Of a stretch of DNA of 64,000 bases, positions 44,106 through 53,252 are shown in pieces (the first letter of the stretch is position 1; the number at the start of each line of letters is the position of its first letter). The translations under genes and the position numbers were made by a program. The notes beneath the pieces were generated by a model. That model saw only the letters and a program-made list of their open reading frames with translations, was not told the origin of the DNA and did not search any database. Source of the stretch: Halostagnicola kamekurae (lineage in GTDB: Archaea > Halobacteriota > Halobacteria > Halobacteriales > Natrialbaceae); assembly GCF_900116205.1 (NCBI RefSeq), contig NZ_FOZS01000002.1:1054001-1118000 (forward strand), read 5' to 3'.

Positions 44106-45053
44106 TTACTGGCGCGGGGCCGTCGGTTCGAGAGCCATCACTTCCTCGAGCGTCGGGATCGACCCCTGTGCGCCTTCCGTTTCGGTCGAAATCGAGGCCG
44201 CTGCCGTCGCGAGGTCGGCCGCCGCGTCGATCGATCGGCCGGCCGCCAATTGCGCGCCGAGGTAGCCACAGAAGACGTCGCCGGCACCGGTTGTGTCCAC
44301 CGGGTCGACCGACGGCGGCGTAACTCGATACTCGCTCTCGCCCGAAACGATCACGTCGTCGGCCCCGCGCGTACGGACGACGGTTCCGGCGAACGCCTCG
44401 AGGTGGCCCTCGAGCGCGTCGTACTCGGTCTCGTTGACGACGACGACGTCGACGGTGGGTTCCGCGAGGAGCGGGTCAACGCCGTCAGTTGGTACGGGAT
44501 TGAGGACGACTGTCGGTCCCGCCGCCTCCTCGCTTAGTCTCTCGAGCAACGATCGCATCGTCGAAACGGGAATCTCGTTCTGCAGGAGACACACGTCCGC
44601 GTTCCGAATCCGGTCGTAGTGGCGGTCGACGTAGCGAGCGTCGACCGCCTCGTTCGCGCCGCCGAGGATCGCGATCCAGGACTCGCCGTCGCCGTCGACG
44701 AAGATGTAGGCCTTGCCGGTCTCGCGCTCGGCCACCGCGACCGAGTCGACCGTTACGCCGCGATCCGCGAGCGTCGATAGAACGTCGTAGGTTCGCTCGT
44801 CTTCGCCGACGGTGCCGAGAAACGTGGACTCGGCCCCGCCGCAGGCTGCCGCGACCGCCTGGTTCGACCCTTTGCCGCCGATTCCGTCTCGAAACTCCTC
44901 GTCGGCGATCGCCGTCAGAACGTGTTCCGTTCGGACGGTCTCGCCCGGTGCCGGGAACCACTCGTAGGACGACTCGAGCGTCCGGATCTCGGCCCGGGAG
45001 CGGAACGTTGTCCTGTCGACGTTGACGCTGCCAACCGTAACGACGTTCGACAT
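44106..45053 (-). CDS. PfkB-family sugar kinase (ribokinase-like)
   Basis: 315 aa. First PfkB signature GGKGSNQAVAAACGG and second signature DTTGAGDVFCGYLGAQLA, with the catalytic Asp of TGAGD intact. It opens MSNVVTVGSVNVDRTTF and has the substrate-lid segment FRDGIGGKGSNQ. It phosphorylates a sugar, probably ribose or a similar pentose/nucleoside, with ATP. Followed on the same strand by the oxidoreductase gene. Exact sugar unknown. Confidence 0.88.
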   Translation of the reverse strand: MSNVVTVGSVNVDRTTFRSRAEIRTLESSYEWFPAPGETVRTEHVLTAIADEEFRDGIGGKGSNQAVAAACGGAESTFLGTVGEDERTYDVLSTLADRGVTVDSVAVAERETGKAYIFVDGDGESWIAILGGANEAVDARYVDRHYDRIRNADVCLLQNEIPVSTMRSLLERLSEEAAGPTVVLNPVPTDGVDPLLAEPTVDVVVVNETEYDALEGHLEAFAGTVVRTRGADDVIVSGESEYRVTPPSVDPVDTTGAGDVFCGYLGAQLAAGRSIDAAADLATAAASISTETEGAQGSIPTLEEVMALEPTAPRQ

Positions 45054-45200
45054 TCGTACTCGAGGTACCGGTTCGCGGTATATCGTCGTTCTGATCCGCT
45101 CGAGTTCGTTCGGCCGAATTATATATTACTCGCGGACTGTCTGTCGGCGACGAATGCCGCGATCAGGCGTCATTTATAGCCGGACTGCAGAGTGCCGCCA

Positions 45201-46598
45201 ATGGAACGTCGGACGGTCCTCGCGGGCGTCAAGTCGCCGCCGGTCGCGTTTTTTCTCGCCGTGGCGGTCGGGCTCGCGACGTGGCTCGCCATCGCCGACA
45301 CGGGATCGATGGCGACGATGCTCTCGATCACGCTCTTCTGTATCGTACTCTGGGTTCTCACGCCGGTCCCACCGTCTTTTACGGGCGTCCTCGGCATCGG
45401 CCTCATCGCGGTCGCGTTCTCGACTGAGCTGGCGCTCAGTGGCTTTCAGAAACCGGCGACCTGGCTCATCGGATTCGGGCTGCTCATGGGCGAGGCGACG
45501 CGGCGCAGCGGTCTCGCGAACTGGGCCGGCGACTGGATGACGAGCCGGAGCGTTTCGCCCGCGGTGAGTTCGAGTCCGGTTCAGGCCTATCGGCGACTGC
45601 TCCTCGCGCTTTCGCTCGGTGCCCACGCGCTCGCGCTGCTCGTTCCGTCCTCGCTCGTGCGCATTCTCGTACTCGCACCGATTCTCAAGGAGACCGGCTC
45701 GCTGTTCGAATCGCGAGAGGCCCGCGTCGGCATCTACCTGGGACCGCTGTTCGCCACGTTTTACGGCTCCGCCGGCATCCTGACCGCCGATCTGCCTAAC
45801 ATCATCCTCAGCGGATTCGCACAGTCGATCGCCGGCCAACAGATCACCTGGACTGAGTGGGCGATCAACATGTACCCCGTGATGGGGCTCTTGCGGGTGT
45901 TGCTTGTCGTCGGGATTGTCTACTACCTGTTCCGGCCGGCACCGGAGTCGGCGTTCGAGCTTCCAAATACCGACGGCGGGACCGTCGGAGACGCCGAAAA
46001 GCGAATGTTACTCATCTTGCTCGTCGGCGCGGCCGTCTGGGCGACCGACTTCGTCCACAGCTTTCACCCCGTCGTCGGCGCGCTCGTCGTCGTCGTCCTC
46101 GCGTTCCTCCCGAACGTCGGCGTCGTGGACTTCCGGACGGTCGTCGAAGAGACGGACTTTTCGATCCTGTTTTTCATCGCGGCCGTTTTCGCCATCGGCG
46201 ACGGTCTCTCCCAGACCGGGTTCTCCGACGGCGCGTCCACGTATCTGCTCGAGTTGATCCCGACCGACGCGCCCCTCGCGATCATCTTCGCGTGTGTCTT
46301 TTTCATCACGTTCGCGCTGACCTTCGTGATGGAGGGGCTGGCCGTCGCGAGCGTTCTCACCCCGATTTTGATCCCCTACGCCGAAGCTGCGGGACTGCCG
46401 CTGACGCCCGTCTTGATGTCCGAAGTGGTGGCGCTGAGTTCGTACTTCTTCCCGTACCAGTCCGCGGTGCTGATCGTGATGCTCGCGGAAGGCGACGTCG
46501 AGACGAGGGAGTTGATCACCACGACGATCGCGTGTTCGCTCGCGACTATCGTGGTCTTGCTTCCGATTCAGTTCGGGGTGTTCACGCTGCTTTACTGA
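45201..46598 (+). CDS. SLC13/DASS-family anion transporter
   Basis: 465 aa, about 11-12 membrane helices. DASS features: a re-entrant loop region VPSSLVRILVLAPI, ADLPNIILSGFAQSI (in the position of the SNT/SNP substrate motifs), and a second repeat with MEGLAVASVLTPILIPYAEAAG. It probably imports dicarboxylates, sulfate or phosphate with Na+ coupling; substrate not resolved. The ATG at 45201 is chosen over GTG 45192 since a TTTATAGCC element (45172-45180) sits about 25 bases upstream. Confidence 0.85.
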   Translation: MERRTVLAGVKSPPVAFFLAVAVGLATWLAIADTGSMATMLSITLFCIVLWVLTPVPPSFTGVLGIGLIAVAFSTELALSGFQKPATWLIGFGLLMGEATRRSGLANWAGDWMTSRSVSPAVSSSPVQAYRRLLLALSLGAHALALLVPSSLVRILVLAPILKETGSLFESREARVGIYLGPLFATFYGSAGILTADLPNIILSGFAQSIAGQQITWTEWAINMYPVMGLLRVLLVVGIVYYLFRPAPESAFELPNTDGGTVGDAEKRMLLILLVGAAVWATDFVHSFHPVVGALVVVVLAFLPNVGVVDFRTVVEETDFSILFFIAAVFAIGDGLSQTGFSDGASTYLLELIPTDAPLAIIFACVFFITFALTFVMEGLAVASVLTPILIPYAEAAGLPLTPVLMSEVVALSSYFFPYQSAVLIVMLAEGDVETRELITTTIACSLATIVVLLPIQFGVFTLLY

Positions 46599-46627
46599 CC
46601 GCACGCTCGCGCTCGTCGCCGAATTCG

Positions 46628-46644
46628 CCTCCCTCGAGGGGAGG
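46628..46644. terminator. hairpin between convergent genes
   Basis: CCTCCC and GGGAGG enclose five bases, 30 bases past the transporter stop. It may mark the end of one or both convergent transcripts; there is no T-run. Confidence 0.25.
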
Positions 46645-46760
46645 TGGCGGCTGCTCGAGGAGAAGAGACCTGAGAGAATTCGGGAGTCAGAGAGCGATCG
46701 CTCGCCGAACGTCGGATCGGCCACAGAGCAGTGCCGTCAGCAACGAGTCGGCCCGAAAAG

Positions 46761-47342
46761 TCAGTCGCTGATGAACTTGTTGTCGCGCCAGTTGACGCCC
46801 GTCTGGGCGGCCTTGCGGTCGCCCGGTCCCTCGACGACTTCGACGTCCGCCGGTCGGGGTTCGCCGTCGACGATCCGGGTCGCCTCGAGGTCGCCGTCGT
46901 GTTCGGAGATCGCCGTCAGCGTTCCCTTCTCGGCGGCCTGTGCGATGTCACAGAGCACGAGGAACATCTCGTACTGCAACAGGGAGTTCTGGAGAACCGT
47001 CTCCCGGTCGCCTTTGAACGCGGCGAACTCGACGAGTTCGGACTCGATCTCCTCTTCGTCCTCTTCGTCCCAGCGGAAGGAGTTTCGCCGCTCCTCGGGG
47101 TCTTCCTCGTAGACCCTGTTCTCCGTTACGCTCGCTTTGAGCTGTGCCGCGGGCGTGTACTTGCTGACCGATTCGTCTTCGGAGACGGCCTTGAGTATGA
47201 GCGTGTTGTTCCGACGCGTGAGTTCGACATCGGTCACGCCATCCGGGTAGGTGGCCTCGTCCAGATGGTCGCGAAGGTCTTCGAGTGGCAATTCGAGCGT
47301 CGAGTGGAGCCGATATACGTGTCTTGAATCCTCTGTTGACAT
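46761..47342 (-). CDS. acidic haloarchaeal protein, 193 aa
   Basis: Strongly acidic and soluble. MSTEDSRHVYRLHSTLELPLED starts an alpha/beta segment with LTRRNNTLILKAVSEDESVS, then an acidic linker (WDEEDEEEIESELVEFAAF) and a helical end (VLQNSLLQYEMFLVLCDIAQ). Ends GVNWRDNKFISD. It seems a conserved haloarchaeal hypothetical (recalled as DUF7110-like, unchecked). Function unknown. Confidence 0.6.
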   Translation of the reverse strand: MSTEDSRHVYRLHSTLELPLEDLRDHLDEATYPDGVTDVELTRRNNTLILKAVSEDESVSKYTPAAQLKASVTENRVYEEDPEERRNSFRWDEEDEEEIESELVEFAAFKGDRETVLQNSLLQYEMFLVLCDIAQAAEKGTLTAISEHDGDLEATRIVDGEPRPADVEVVEGPGDRKAAQTGVNWRDNKFISD

Positions 47343-47465
47343 GGTGGGAAGGTGTGCCGGCGACAGTCGTTGGTTGTAATACGGGAGCGTGCCATATATG
47401 ACCTGCTGTTATATACGGACACGTCGAGCCCGTACCAATCTCGGTTCGATCGGATCGAAACGCGC

Positions 47466-47810
47466 TCAGGCCGCGTTGAGCGTCTCGGCGAGTTCGCCTC
47501 GCTCCTCGAGTTCCGAGAGGATGTCCGAGCCGCCGACGAACTCGCCGTCAACGTACGTCTGCGGGATCGTCTCCCAGCCGCTGTGTTCTTCGAGCGCCGC
47601 GCGATACTCCGCGAGCGAGTCGAGCACGTCCACGGTTTCGAACTCCTCGCGGTGCTCGCTGATCAGACCCAGCGCGTTCCGGGAGTACCCACACTGGGGC
47701 ATCAGTTCGGTTCCCTTCATGAACAAGACGACCTCGTTCGCTTCGAGGGTTTCTTCGACGTGTTCGTCGACTTCGTCCTGATCGAGGCCCTGGTTCGGTG
47801 GGAAGTCCAT
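47466..47810 (-). CDS. monothiol glutaredoxin (CGYS type)
   Basis: 114 aa. FMKGTELMPQCGYSRNAL (Cys at about residue 40) has the monothiol CGxS active site, as in Grx4/Grx5, which carry Fe-S clusters. IPQTYVDGEFVGGSDI is the glutathione-binding TVP/GG region. Haloarchaea have gamma-glutamylcysteine rather than glutathione, and a gamma-glutamylcysteine ligase gene lies at 57184. It may hold an Fe-S cluster for transfer or act in thiol redox reactions. Confidence 0.9.
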   Translation of the reverse strand: MDFPPNQGLDQDEVDEHVEETLEANEVVLFMKGTELMPQCGYSRNALGLISEHREEFETVDVLDSLAEYRAALEEHSGWETIPQTYVDGEFVGGSDILSELEERGELAETLNAA

Positions 47811-47958
47811 GTCTACCCATACGGGAGTGTGTCAGATAGGCCTTGCGTCATTCTCCTGCATTCACTGGCCCGATATCTGTCGGAAAATACGATTTCCACT
47901 GAAGCGATACAGTCTTCGTCGAAGCGAATCTACACATGCAAAGTCGATTCGGCGGCGG

Positions 47959-48675
47959 TTAGACCACAGTGAGTAACTTCTCGACGAGCGTTTCCGGGGC
48001 CGAGAAAAAGGGCGAGTGGCTCGTATCGAGTGCATAGACTTCATCACAGGGGAGCTCCTCAAGCATCTTCCGTTGGGCCCCGGGCGTGATCGCCCGATCC
48101 TGTTTGCAGCGCAGGTAGACCCGCGGGACACTCCCGAACTCGTCCGGGGTAGTTTCCACCGGGGTGACCATTCCCGCCAAGGGTTCGGGCCGAAGCAGTG
48201 ATTGAGCGAGTTCCACGTCGGCTTCCGAGCAGTCGCCGTAGAATGCCTCTCGAGTTGCATCGTCTGGGACACGAGTCTCCCCGGCGTCCTCGTCGATGAC
48301 GAGGTTCTGCGTCACTACCGATTCCTCGTCCGATTTCGAGTAATCGATGAGCGAGTTGCCGCGTTCGGGAAGGAACGCTGTGAGGTAGACGAGCGTATCA
48401 ATCTTGTCGGCGTAGTACTCGGCCGTTTGCGTAATTATCACGCCCGCCATACTGTGTCCGACCAGAATCGACGGGTTATCTTGGGCTTCGAGCACCTCTC
48501 CGACGCGTTCGACGTGGCTCTCGAGAGTGACTTCCTCGACCGGAGTCGTGTCGGTTCCGTGTGCAGGAAGATCGATCGTGACGACATCGTGACCGGCTTC
48601 CTCGAGTTTCGGTACGACCTTGTACCAGGCCCAAGCGCCGTGCCATGCTCCGTGAACTAGAACGAACGTACTCAT
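47959..48675 (-). CDS. alpha/beta hydrolase (esterase/hydroxynitrile-lyase-like)
   Basis: 238 aa. VLVHGAWHGAWAWYKVVPKL is the first strand and oxyanion loop; VGHSMAG holds the catalytic Ser at about residue 80; the catalytic His lies in DTSHSPFFSAPE near the end. The overall plan is like MeSA esterases and hydroxynitrile lyases, which are close in this fold. Likely a carboxylesterase on a small ester; substrate unknown. Cytoplasmic. Confidence 0.85.
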   Translation of the reverse strand: MSTFVLVHGAWHGAWAWYKVVPKLEEAGHDVVTIDLPAHGTDTTPVEEVTLESHVERVGEVLEAQDNPSILVGHSMAGVIITQTAEYYADKIDTLVYLTAFLPERGNSLIDYSKSDEESVVTQNLVIDEDAGETRVPDDATREAFYGDCSEADVELAQSLLRPEPLAGMVTPVETTPDEFGSVPRVYLRCKQDRAITPGAQRKMLEELPCDEVYALDTSHSPFFSAPETLVEKLLTVV

Positions 48676-48844
48676 AACCGATCACCGGAAACAGCTGGCA
48701 TTACGTTCTCCATACGGGGAAATCCAACAGGTGTATCAAAAGTATTACCATGATAGAAAATTCCGACGGGAGAGACGTTATCCCAGAACAAGTTGTATCA
48801 GAATTAGATATAGAACGTGCGCAATTGTCGTTCGAAGAATCATT
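48676..48844. other. AT-rich 169-bp gap with a truncated-gene-like start
   Basis: An ATG at 48750 on the plus strand opens MIENSDGRDVIPEQVVSELD, IERAQLSFEESF, acidic and protein-like with AT-rich codons, but the frame then enters the antisense of the sugar dehydrogenase and loses all protein character. It looks like a leftover N-terminus. No family recognised. Confidence 0.3.
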
Positions 48845-50158
48845 TCACGACTGCTCGAGGCGGACGATCCGGTCGTCGGCCGCTCGCGGGAACTCGCCAC
48901 CCGCTCGACCGTCCCGGTTCGACGTGAGGAGGTACAACGCACCGTCGGGTCCCTGTTCGATGTGTCGGAGACGGCCGTACTCTCCCTCGAAGAGGGGGTG
49001 TGCGATCGCAGTCAGCCGATCGTCGAGCCAGGACTGGTCGTACACGATCCCGTCACCGCCGTCGCCAGCGCTCGAGGATTCGCGGGACACGGTGAGGGTG
49101 ACCGCGTACAGCGTTTGCGAAGCGAGGCCGCAGGCGAACAGCCGATTCTGCCAGTTCGGGATCGCGTCTCCGTCGGCGAACGTGATCCCCGAGGGTGCCC
49201 AGGTCGTTTCGGGACCCGTGTTGAGGAGGGGCGGCGTAACCCGGTCGTACTCGCCGTAAGCGCCGTACTCCGGATCGTCCGGGCCGCCGCGAACGACGTC
49301 CCACCCGTAGTTCCCGCCGGGATCGACGATAGAAACCTCGTCCCGGCTGGTCGGTCCGTGTTCGGCCGCGAACGCCGTTCCGTCGGGTCCGAAATCGATT
49401 CCCTGCGGGTTTCGATGACCGAGCGAGTACGTCCGGGGATCGCTTCCGTCACCGAAGTCGGGATTCCCCGGCGCGGCGTCGCCGTTGGGCGTAACGCGAA
49501 GGATCGCCCCCGCGAGCGATTCCGAATCCTGCGTCTGCGACGGCGTTTCCGCGTCGCCCGTCGTCACCCAGAGATTGCCGTCGGGACCGAACTCGATGCG
49601 TCCGCCGTTGTGAATCGCCGCTCCCGGAATTTCCTCGACGACCGGCGAGAGGTCCTCTCGCTCGAGGTCGTACCGGACGACGCGGTTCTCGATCTCGCCG
49701 GCGTCGACGGTGTAGTAGACGAACAACGACGGCTCGTCGGGATAGGAAGGATGGGCCGCGACGCCGAGCGTTCCGCCTTCGCCCGGGGCCGATCGATCCG
49801 GCAGGTCCTCGGCCGCGAGGATCGTCTCGCCAACCGACGGCTCGAGTTCCGTCTCCTCGCGCATCGCAGCGCCATCGAAGCGCCGGACGCCGCCGTCTCG
49901 TTCGGTGAGGAACGCGTCGGCTCCGGCGAACGTGAGATCCCACGGGATCTCGAGGCCGGAAACGACCGTCGTCGGTTCGACGTCGGCTTCTGCGGGGACG
50001 CCCCCGGCGGGCTCCCAGTCCGGTTCGGACCACTCGTAGCCGGGCGCGTCTCCCGGTTCAGCGAGCTCCGTCTGGGTCCTCCCTCGAAGACACCCTGCGG
50101 CCAGAATCGAGACCGTACCGGCCGTCTGCAGGACGCGTCGTCGTGACGGACGATCCAT
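48845..50158 (-). CDS. PQQ-type soluble aldose dehydrogenase-like lipoprotein
   Basis: 437 aa. Tat/lipoprotein signal (PSRRRVLQTAGTVSILAAGC) places it outside the membrane. The six-bladed GSDH beta-propeller is seen in VSGLEIPWDLTFAGADAFL, VAAHPSYPDEPSLFVYYT, HNGGRIEFGPDGNLWVTTGD, GHRNPQGIDFGPDG, SRDEVSIVDPGGNYGWD and IEQGPDGALYLLTSN. It oxidises an aldose sugar at the cell surface using PQQ; whether this organism makes PQQ is not visible here. Transcribed alone after a short gap. Confidence 0.88.
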   Translation of the reverse strand: MDRPSRRRVLQTAGTVSILAAGCLRGRTQTELAEPGDAPGYEWSEPDWEPAGGVPAEADVEPTTVVSGLEIPWDLTFAGADAFLTERDGGVRRFDGAAMREETELEPSVGETILAAEDLPDRSAPGEGGTLGVAAHPSYPDEPSLFVYYTVDAGEIENRVVRYDLEREDLSPVVEEIPGAAIHNGGRIEFGPDGNLWVTTGDAETPSQTQDSESLAGAILRVTPNGDAAPGNPDFGDGSDPRTYSLGHRNPQGIDFGPDGTAFAAEHGPTSRDEVSIVDPGGNYGWDVVRGGPDDPEYGAYGEYDRVTPPLLNTGPETTWAPSGITFADGDAIPNWQNRLFACGLASQTLYAVTLTVSRESSSAGDGGDGIVYDQSWLDDRLTAIAHPLFEGEYGRLRHIEQGPDGALYLLTSNRDGRAGGEFPRAADDRIVRLEQS

Positions 50159-50252
50159 ACGAACGAGAACGACGCGGAGACACGACTGTGCTTTGGTCGG
50201 CGGTGAGCCGGCTCGGTCTACTAACGAGAGAAATCGAGACGGTTCGACCGCG

Positions 50253-51050
50253 TCAGTCCGCGGTCGCGGACGAGGAGAGCACGTCGAGTTTCTCCGCGGT
50301 GTACCCGAACACGTCGCGGTAGCCGTTGGCCGACATCAACACGGGATAGAACGGCTCGTCTGCAACCTGCTCGTCGCCGTCCGCGGCGGCGAAGGAATCG
50401 CCTTTCTCGACTCGAGTGAAGTTGTCGACGAACACCTCGTAAGTGTCGGCCTGGTCCTTCCAGATGCAGTCGACGAGCCGGTAGATGGGCAGCTCGCGGC
50501 TCACCGTATCCCCCGGCAGCGCGCCGGTCGCGGTCAGAAACGCCCGCGTGAGACTGTAGGCGTTTTCTGCGGCCGTTTCGCTCCCCTGCAGTCCGCACTC
50601 GACTTCGATCGTGTCGATCTCGGTGAACAGTCGCCCCTCCGAGAAGTTCCCCGTCTCCACCATCGCCGCCACGGGAAGTTGCGGACAGAGCTTTCTCGCA
50701 GTGTCGGTTACGGCCTTGACGATGGCGAACGGTTCGCTGTGGCTCTGGGTCGAGTGCATCGAGAAGGTGAGACACCCCTCGAGTTCATCCGTGAGTTTCG
50801 CCGCTAACTGCCCTTCGTGCGTCTCGGCGTTCGGGTCGCCGGGAAACGCGCGGTTGAGGTCCTCGTCGACGTACCGAACCTGTTTCTCTAGGGCTCGCTC
50901 GTTCGCGACGACGAGTTTGACGGGCCGCTCGACGGACGGCCGCTGTTCGAGCAACCGCTCGACGGCTCGAACGCCGCAGGGCTCGTCGCCGTGAACGCCG
51001 GCGAGAATCGCTATCTCCGGCGTTCCTGACCCAATCTGTGCAACTCTCAT
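50253..51050 (-). CDS. succinylglutamate desuccinylase/aspartoacylase-family zinc carboxypeptidase-like protein
   Basis: 265 aa. Zinc motif HGDEPCG (H-x2-E) in ILAGVHGDEPCGVRAVERL, second zinc His in CLTFSMHSTQSHSEPF, and a downstream IEVECGLQGSETA with the catalytic Glu. The size and pattern fit AstE/ASPA. It hydrolyses an N-acyl amino acid. Which acyl amino acid is unknown; no arginine-catabolism gene is near. Two AT-poor gaps surround it. Confidence 0.82.
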   Translation of the reverse strand: MRVAQIGSGTPEIAILAGVHGDEPCGVRAVERLLEQRPSVERPVKLVVANERALEKQVRYVDEDLNRAFPGDPNAETHEGQLAAKLTDELEGCLTFSMHSTQSHSEPFAIVKAVTDTARKLCPQLPVAAMVETGNFSEGRLFTEIDTIEVECGLQGSETAAENAYSLTRAFLTATGALPGDTVSRELPIYRLVDCIWKDQADTYEVFVDNFTRVEKGDSFAAADGDEQVADEPFYPVLMSANGYRDVFGYTAEKLDVLSSSATAD

Positions 51051-51184
51051 TACCAGCTATAGGTTCGTCAGCCTCAAAGGCAGTTCGATTACGAACGACT
51101 TCGGGGCGGGGTGCCATGGAGAAACGCGCGTCCATCCAGCGTCGTTTCGCGCCGTCGAACACGAACGAGCGAGCCCCGACTCGA

Positions 51185-51667
51185 TCACTCGAGGCCGTCC
51201 GCGTACGCGCGGTCGATCTCTCGAGCCGTCGGGTACTCGCCGTCGAGGCGAATCCGCCAGCCGTCGATCCGGTCGGGCGACTCGAGCGCGTTCGTCAGGG
51301 CGGTCCGAACGTCGAGGACGTCGACGCCGTAGTAATCGCCGGGGACGCCGCGAAGGTACTCGAGGGCCGTTCGAAACAGCGATCGCATGCCGCCGTCGTC
51401 CCGAAAGTCGACGCGTTTGTAGGCTCCGGCGGCGACCTGGACCATCCCGTGGAGGAACGCACTCTCGGTGCGCCCGCGGCCGTAGTTGTACCACTCGTCC
51501 TCGAAGCAATCGTGACTGCGGTGGTACTCGCCTGCGTTGAACAATCGAACGCCGTGGACCGTGGCTCGACGGAGCGTGGCGTGTTCCCAGCGCTCGCGGT
51601 CGGCGAGCCAGCCCGCGGGATCTCCATCGGGCGGGTCGACGGTCGGATCGTTCGTGTGCTCGTCCAT
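51185..51667 (-). CDS. DUF309 protein
   Basis: 160 aa. The DUF309 signature [20 protein letters not shown], then [15 protein letters not shown], matches the family (pattern H-[DE]-x2-E-x2-W). All-helical, cytoplasmic. It ends [16 protein letters not shown]. Unknown function; the conserved His/Glu/Trp suggest a binding site. Confidence 0.88.
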   Translation of the reverse strand: MDEHTNDPTVDPPDGDPAGWLADRERWEHATLRRATVHGVRLFNAGEYHRSHDCFEDEWYNYGRGRTESAFLHGMVQVAAGAYKRVDFRDDGGMRSLFRTALEYLRGVPGDYYGVDVLDVRTALTNALESPDRIDGWRIRLDGEYPTAREIDRAYADGLE

Positions 51668-51822
51668 GGAGATACCAGCCCGGCCAGCGGAATATCGGTT
51701 CGGGTCGCCGCCGAATCGGCTCGTTCAGTTCGAACACAGCCGGACCCAGACTCTCGAGCGCTCGGATCCGAATTCGAAAACGGCCAGAGTCTTTATCCGT
51801 GATCCTTCGAAAGTTTCAGCTA

Positions 51823-51978
51823 ATGAAACAGCCGTACGGACGGTGCGAGGACTGTGGTGAGCGTCTCTACGAACATATCGACGGCGGGTACAGGTGCGGG
51901 AACTGCGGCGCGCGCTACGACGAGTCGGTTTTCGACGGCGATTCCCGGTCCGCGGAGGCCGCCGTTTCGACGAACTGA
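51823..51978 (+). CDS. 51-aa zinc-ribbon protein
   Basis: ATG at 51823, stop at 51976-51978. Two CxxC knuckles, RCEDCGERLYEH and RCGNCGARYDES, separated by about 13 residues form a zinc ribbon; the rest is a short polar tail. Such single-ribbon proteins are common in haloarchaea, acting as RNA/DNA/protein adaptors. Promoter: TCTTTATCC about 30 bases before the ATG. Function unknown. Confidence 0.75.
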   Translation: MKQPYGRCEDCGERLYEHIDGGYRCGNCGARYDESVFDGDSRSAEAAVSTN

Positions 51979-52101
51979 CCGTCCGGACGTATCGCTTGTT
52001 TCTCGGCAATTTTCGGCGGGTAGGAGTGCGTTCACTCGAGAACACCCTCGAGAGAGAAATCGGGACGTTTTAACCGCCCCGGAGCGAACGCCTGCGTGTG
52101 T

Positions 52102-52184
52102 GCGAGGGTAGCCAAGCGGTCAACGGCGACGGACTCAAGATCCGTTCGTGTAGACGTTCGTGGGTTCAATTCCCTCCCCTCGCA
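52102..52184 (+). tRNA. tRNA-Leu (anticodon CAA)
   Basis: A complete cloverleaf: acceptor GCGAGGG/CCCTCGC, D-arm with the AGCCAAGCGGTCAACGGC region, anticodon stem ACGGA/TCCGT with loop CTCAAGA (anticodon CAA at 52136-52138), a long class II variable arm, T-arm around GGGTTCAATTCCC, and discriminator A at 52184. There is no intron. TATA-like GTTTTAAC lies about 30 bases upstream. CCA is not encoded. Confidence 0.95.
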
Positions 52185-52233
52185 TCACAGCACGGCGCTT
52201 TCGCTCACACGCGATAGCGACCGGCCACGATGC

Positions 52234-52259
52234 GGAAGATCAACACGAAGCGATCTTCC
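52234..52259. repeat. 8-bp inverted repeat 50 bases past tRNA-Leu
   Basis: GGAAGATC and GATCTTCC enclose 10 bases. It could be a processing or termination hairpin for the tRNA transcript or a relic of an integration; no integrase is present. Confidence 0.35.
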
Positions 52260-52353
52260 CTCGCAACTTACTCCTGAAACCAAACTCGAGCGAGCGACGG
52301 CTCCACCTCCGCCGGATCGTCCTGTCGCCACTCGAGGACCGTCGAGACGTCTC

Positions 52354-53121
52354 TCAGCGCGCGGTCCAGCCGCCGTCGGCCGCCAGACACTCGCCGGTCA
52401 CGTAGCTGGCGGCGTCGCTCGCCAGAAAGACGACCGGGCCCGCGATCTCCTCCGGCGCGGCAAAGCGCTCGAGCGGCGTCCGATCGAGTATCGACTGTCG
52501 GAGCCGTTCGTTCGCCTCGAGGTCCTCGGTCAGCTCTGTCGAGACGTAGCCCGGCGCGACGGCGTTGACCCTGACCTCGGGTGCCCAGTCGAGCGCGATG
52601 CTCTTGGTGAGCCCGACGAGGCCGTGTTTCGAGGCGACGTAGGGATGCTGGCGGGGGAGCCCGACGAGACCGCCGACGCTCGCGACGTTGATCACCGCGC
52701 CACCGTTGCTCTCAAGCAGCGACTGCGCCGCGGCGGTCGTCACCTCGAAGGCCCCCTCGAGGTTGACCGCGAGGACGTTTTCGAGGCTCTCGGTCGACAC
52801 CTCTTCCGGTCGTCCGAGCGCGTCGTCCGGGTTGAATCCGGCGTTGTTGACGACGATATCGATCCCGCCGAACTCGGCCTCCGCGCGCTCTATCACCGCC
52901 GCGACCGCATCGCCGTCGGTCACGTCGGCCACGCCGGCTTCCGCCGTCCCACCGTCGTCTTCGATTTCCGCGGCGACCGCCTCGACCTCCTCGCTCGTTC
53001 GCGCCGTCGGGACGACCGCCGCGCCGGCCGCCGCCAACTCGAGTGCGATCGCTCGCCCGATACCGCGTCCACCGCCCGTTACGACTGCGACTCGGCCCTC
53101 GAGATCGAACGCGTCTGTCAT
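52354..53121 (-). CDS. short-chain dehydrogenase/reductase (FabG-like)
   Basis: 255 aa. Rossmann motif VVTGGGRGIGRAIA, NNAG at about residue 90, catalytic Ser in INVASVGGL and the Tyr/Lys pair in YVASKHGLVGLT, ending VTGECLAADGGWTAR. All catalytic residues are intact. It is likely an NADPH- or NADH-dependent 3-oxoacyl/alcohol reductase; substrate unknown. Divergent from the inositol-phosphatase gene across 130 bp. Confidence 0.9.
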   Translation of the reverse strand: MTDAFDLEGRVAVVTGGGRGIGRAIALELAAAGAAVVPTARTSEEVEAVAAEIEDDGGTAEAGVADVTDGDAVAAVIERAEAEFGGIDIVVNNAGFNPDDALGRPEEVSTESLENVLAVNLEGAFEVTTAAAQSLLESNGGAVINVASVGGLVGLPRQHPYVASKHGLVGLTKSIALDWAPEVRVNAVAPGYVSTELTEDLEANERLRQSILDRTPLERFAAPEEIAGPVVFLASDAASYVTGECLAADGGWTAR

Positions 53122-53252
53122 GGCTAGTTTCGACCGTTCTCACGTACTCGATCGGGCATCTTGATTGCTGCGAGCCGATTTCCTCGCGGAATTGGGCTTC
53201 TCGGGTCGTCGAACCACCACACCTTTTCGCTTCGGCGTCCGAGATTCGTCCG

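Noticed and set aside
52185-52353. tRNA-Leu as an integration (att) site
   Set aside because: No duplicated tRNA 3' end and no integrase in the window.
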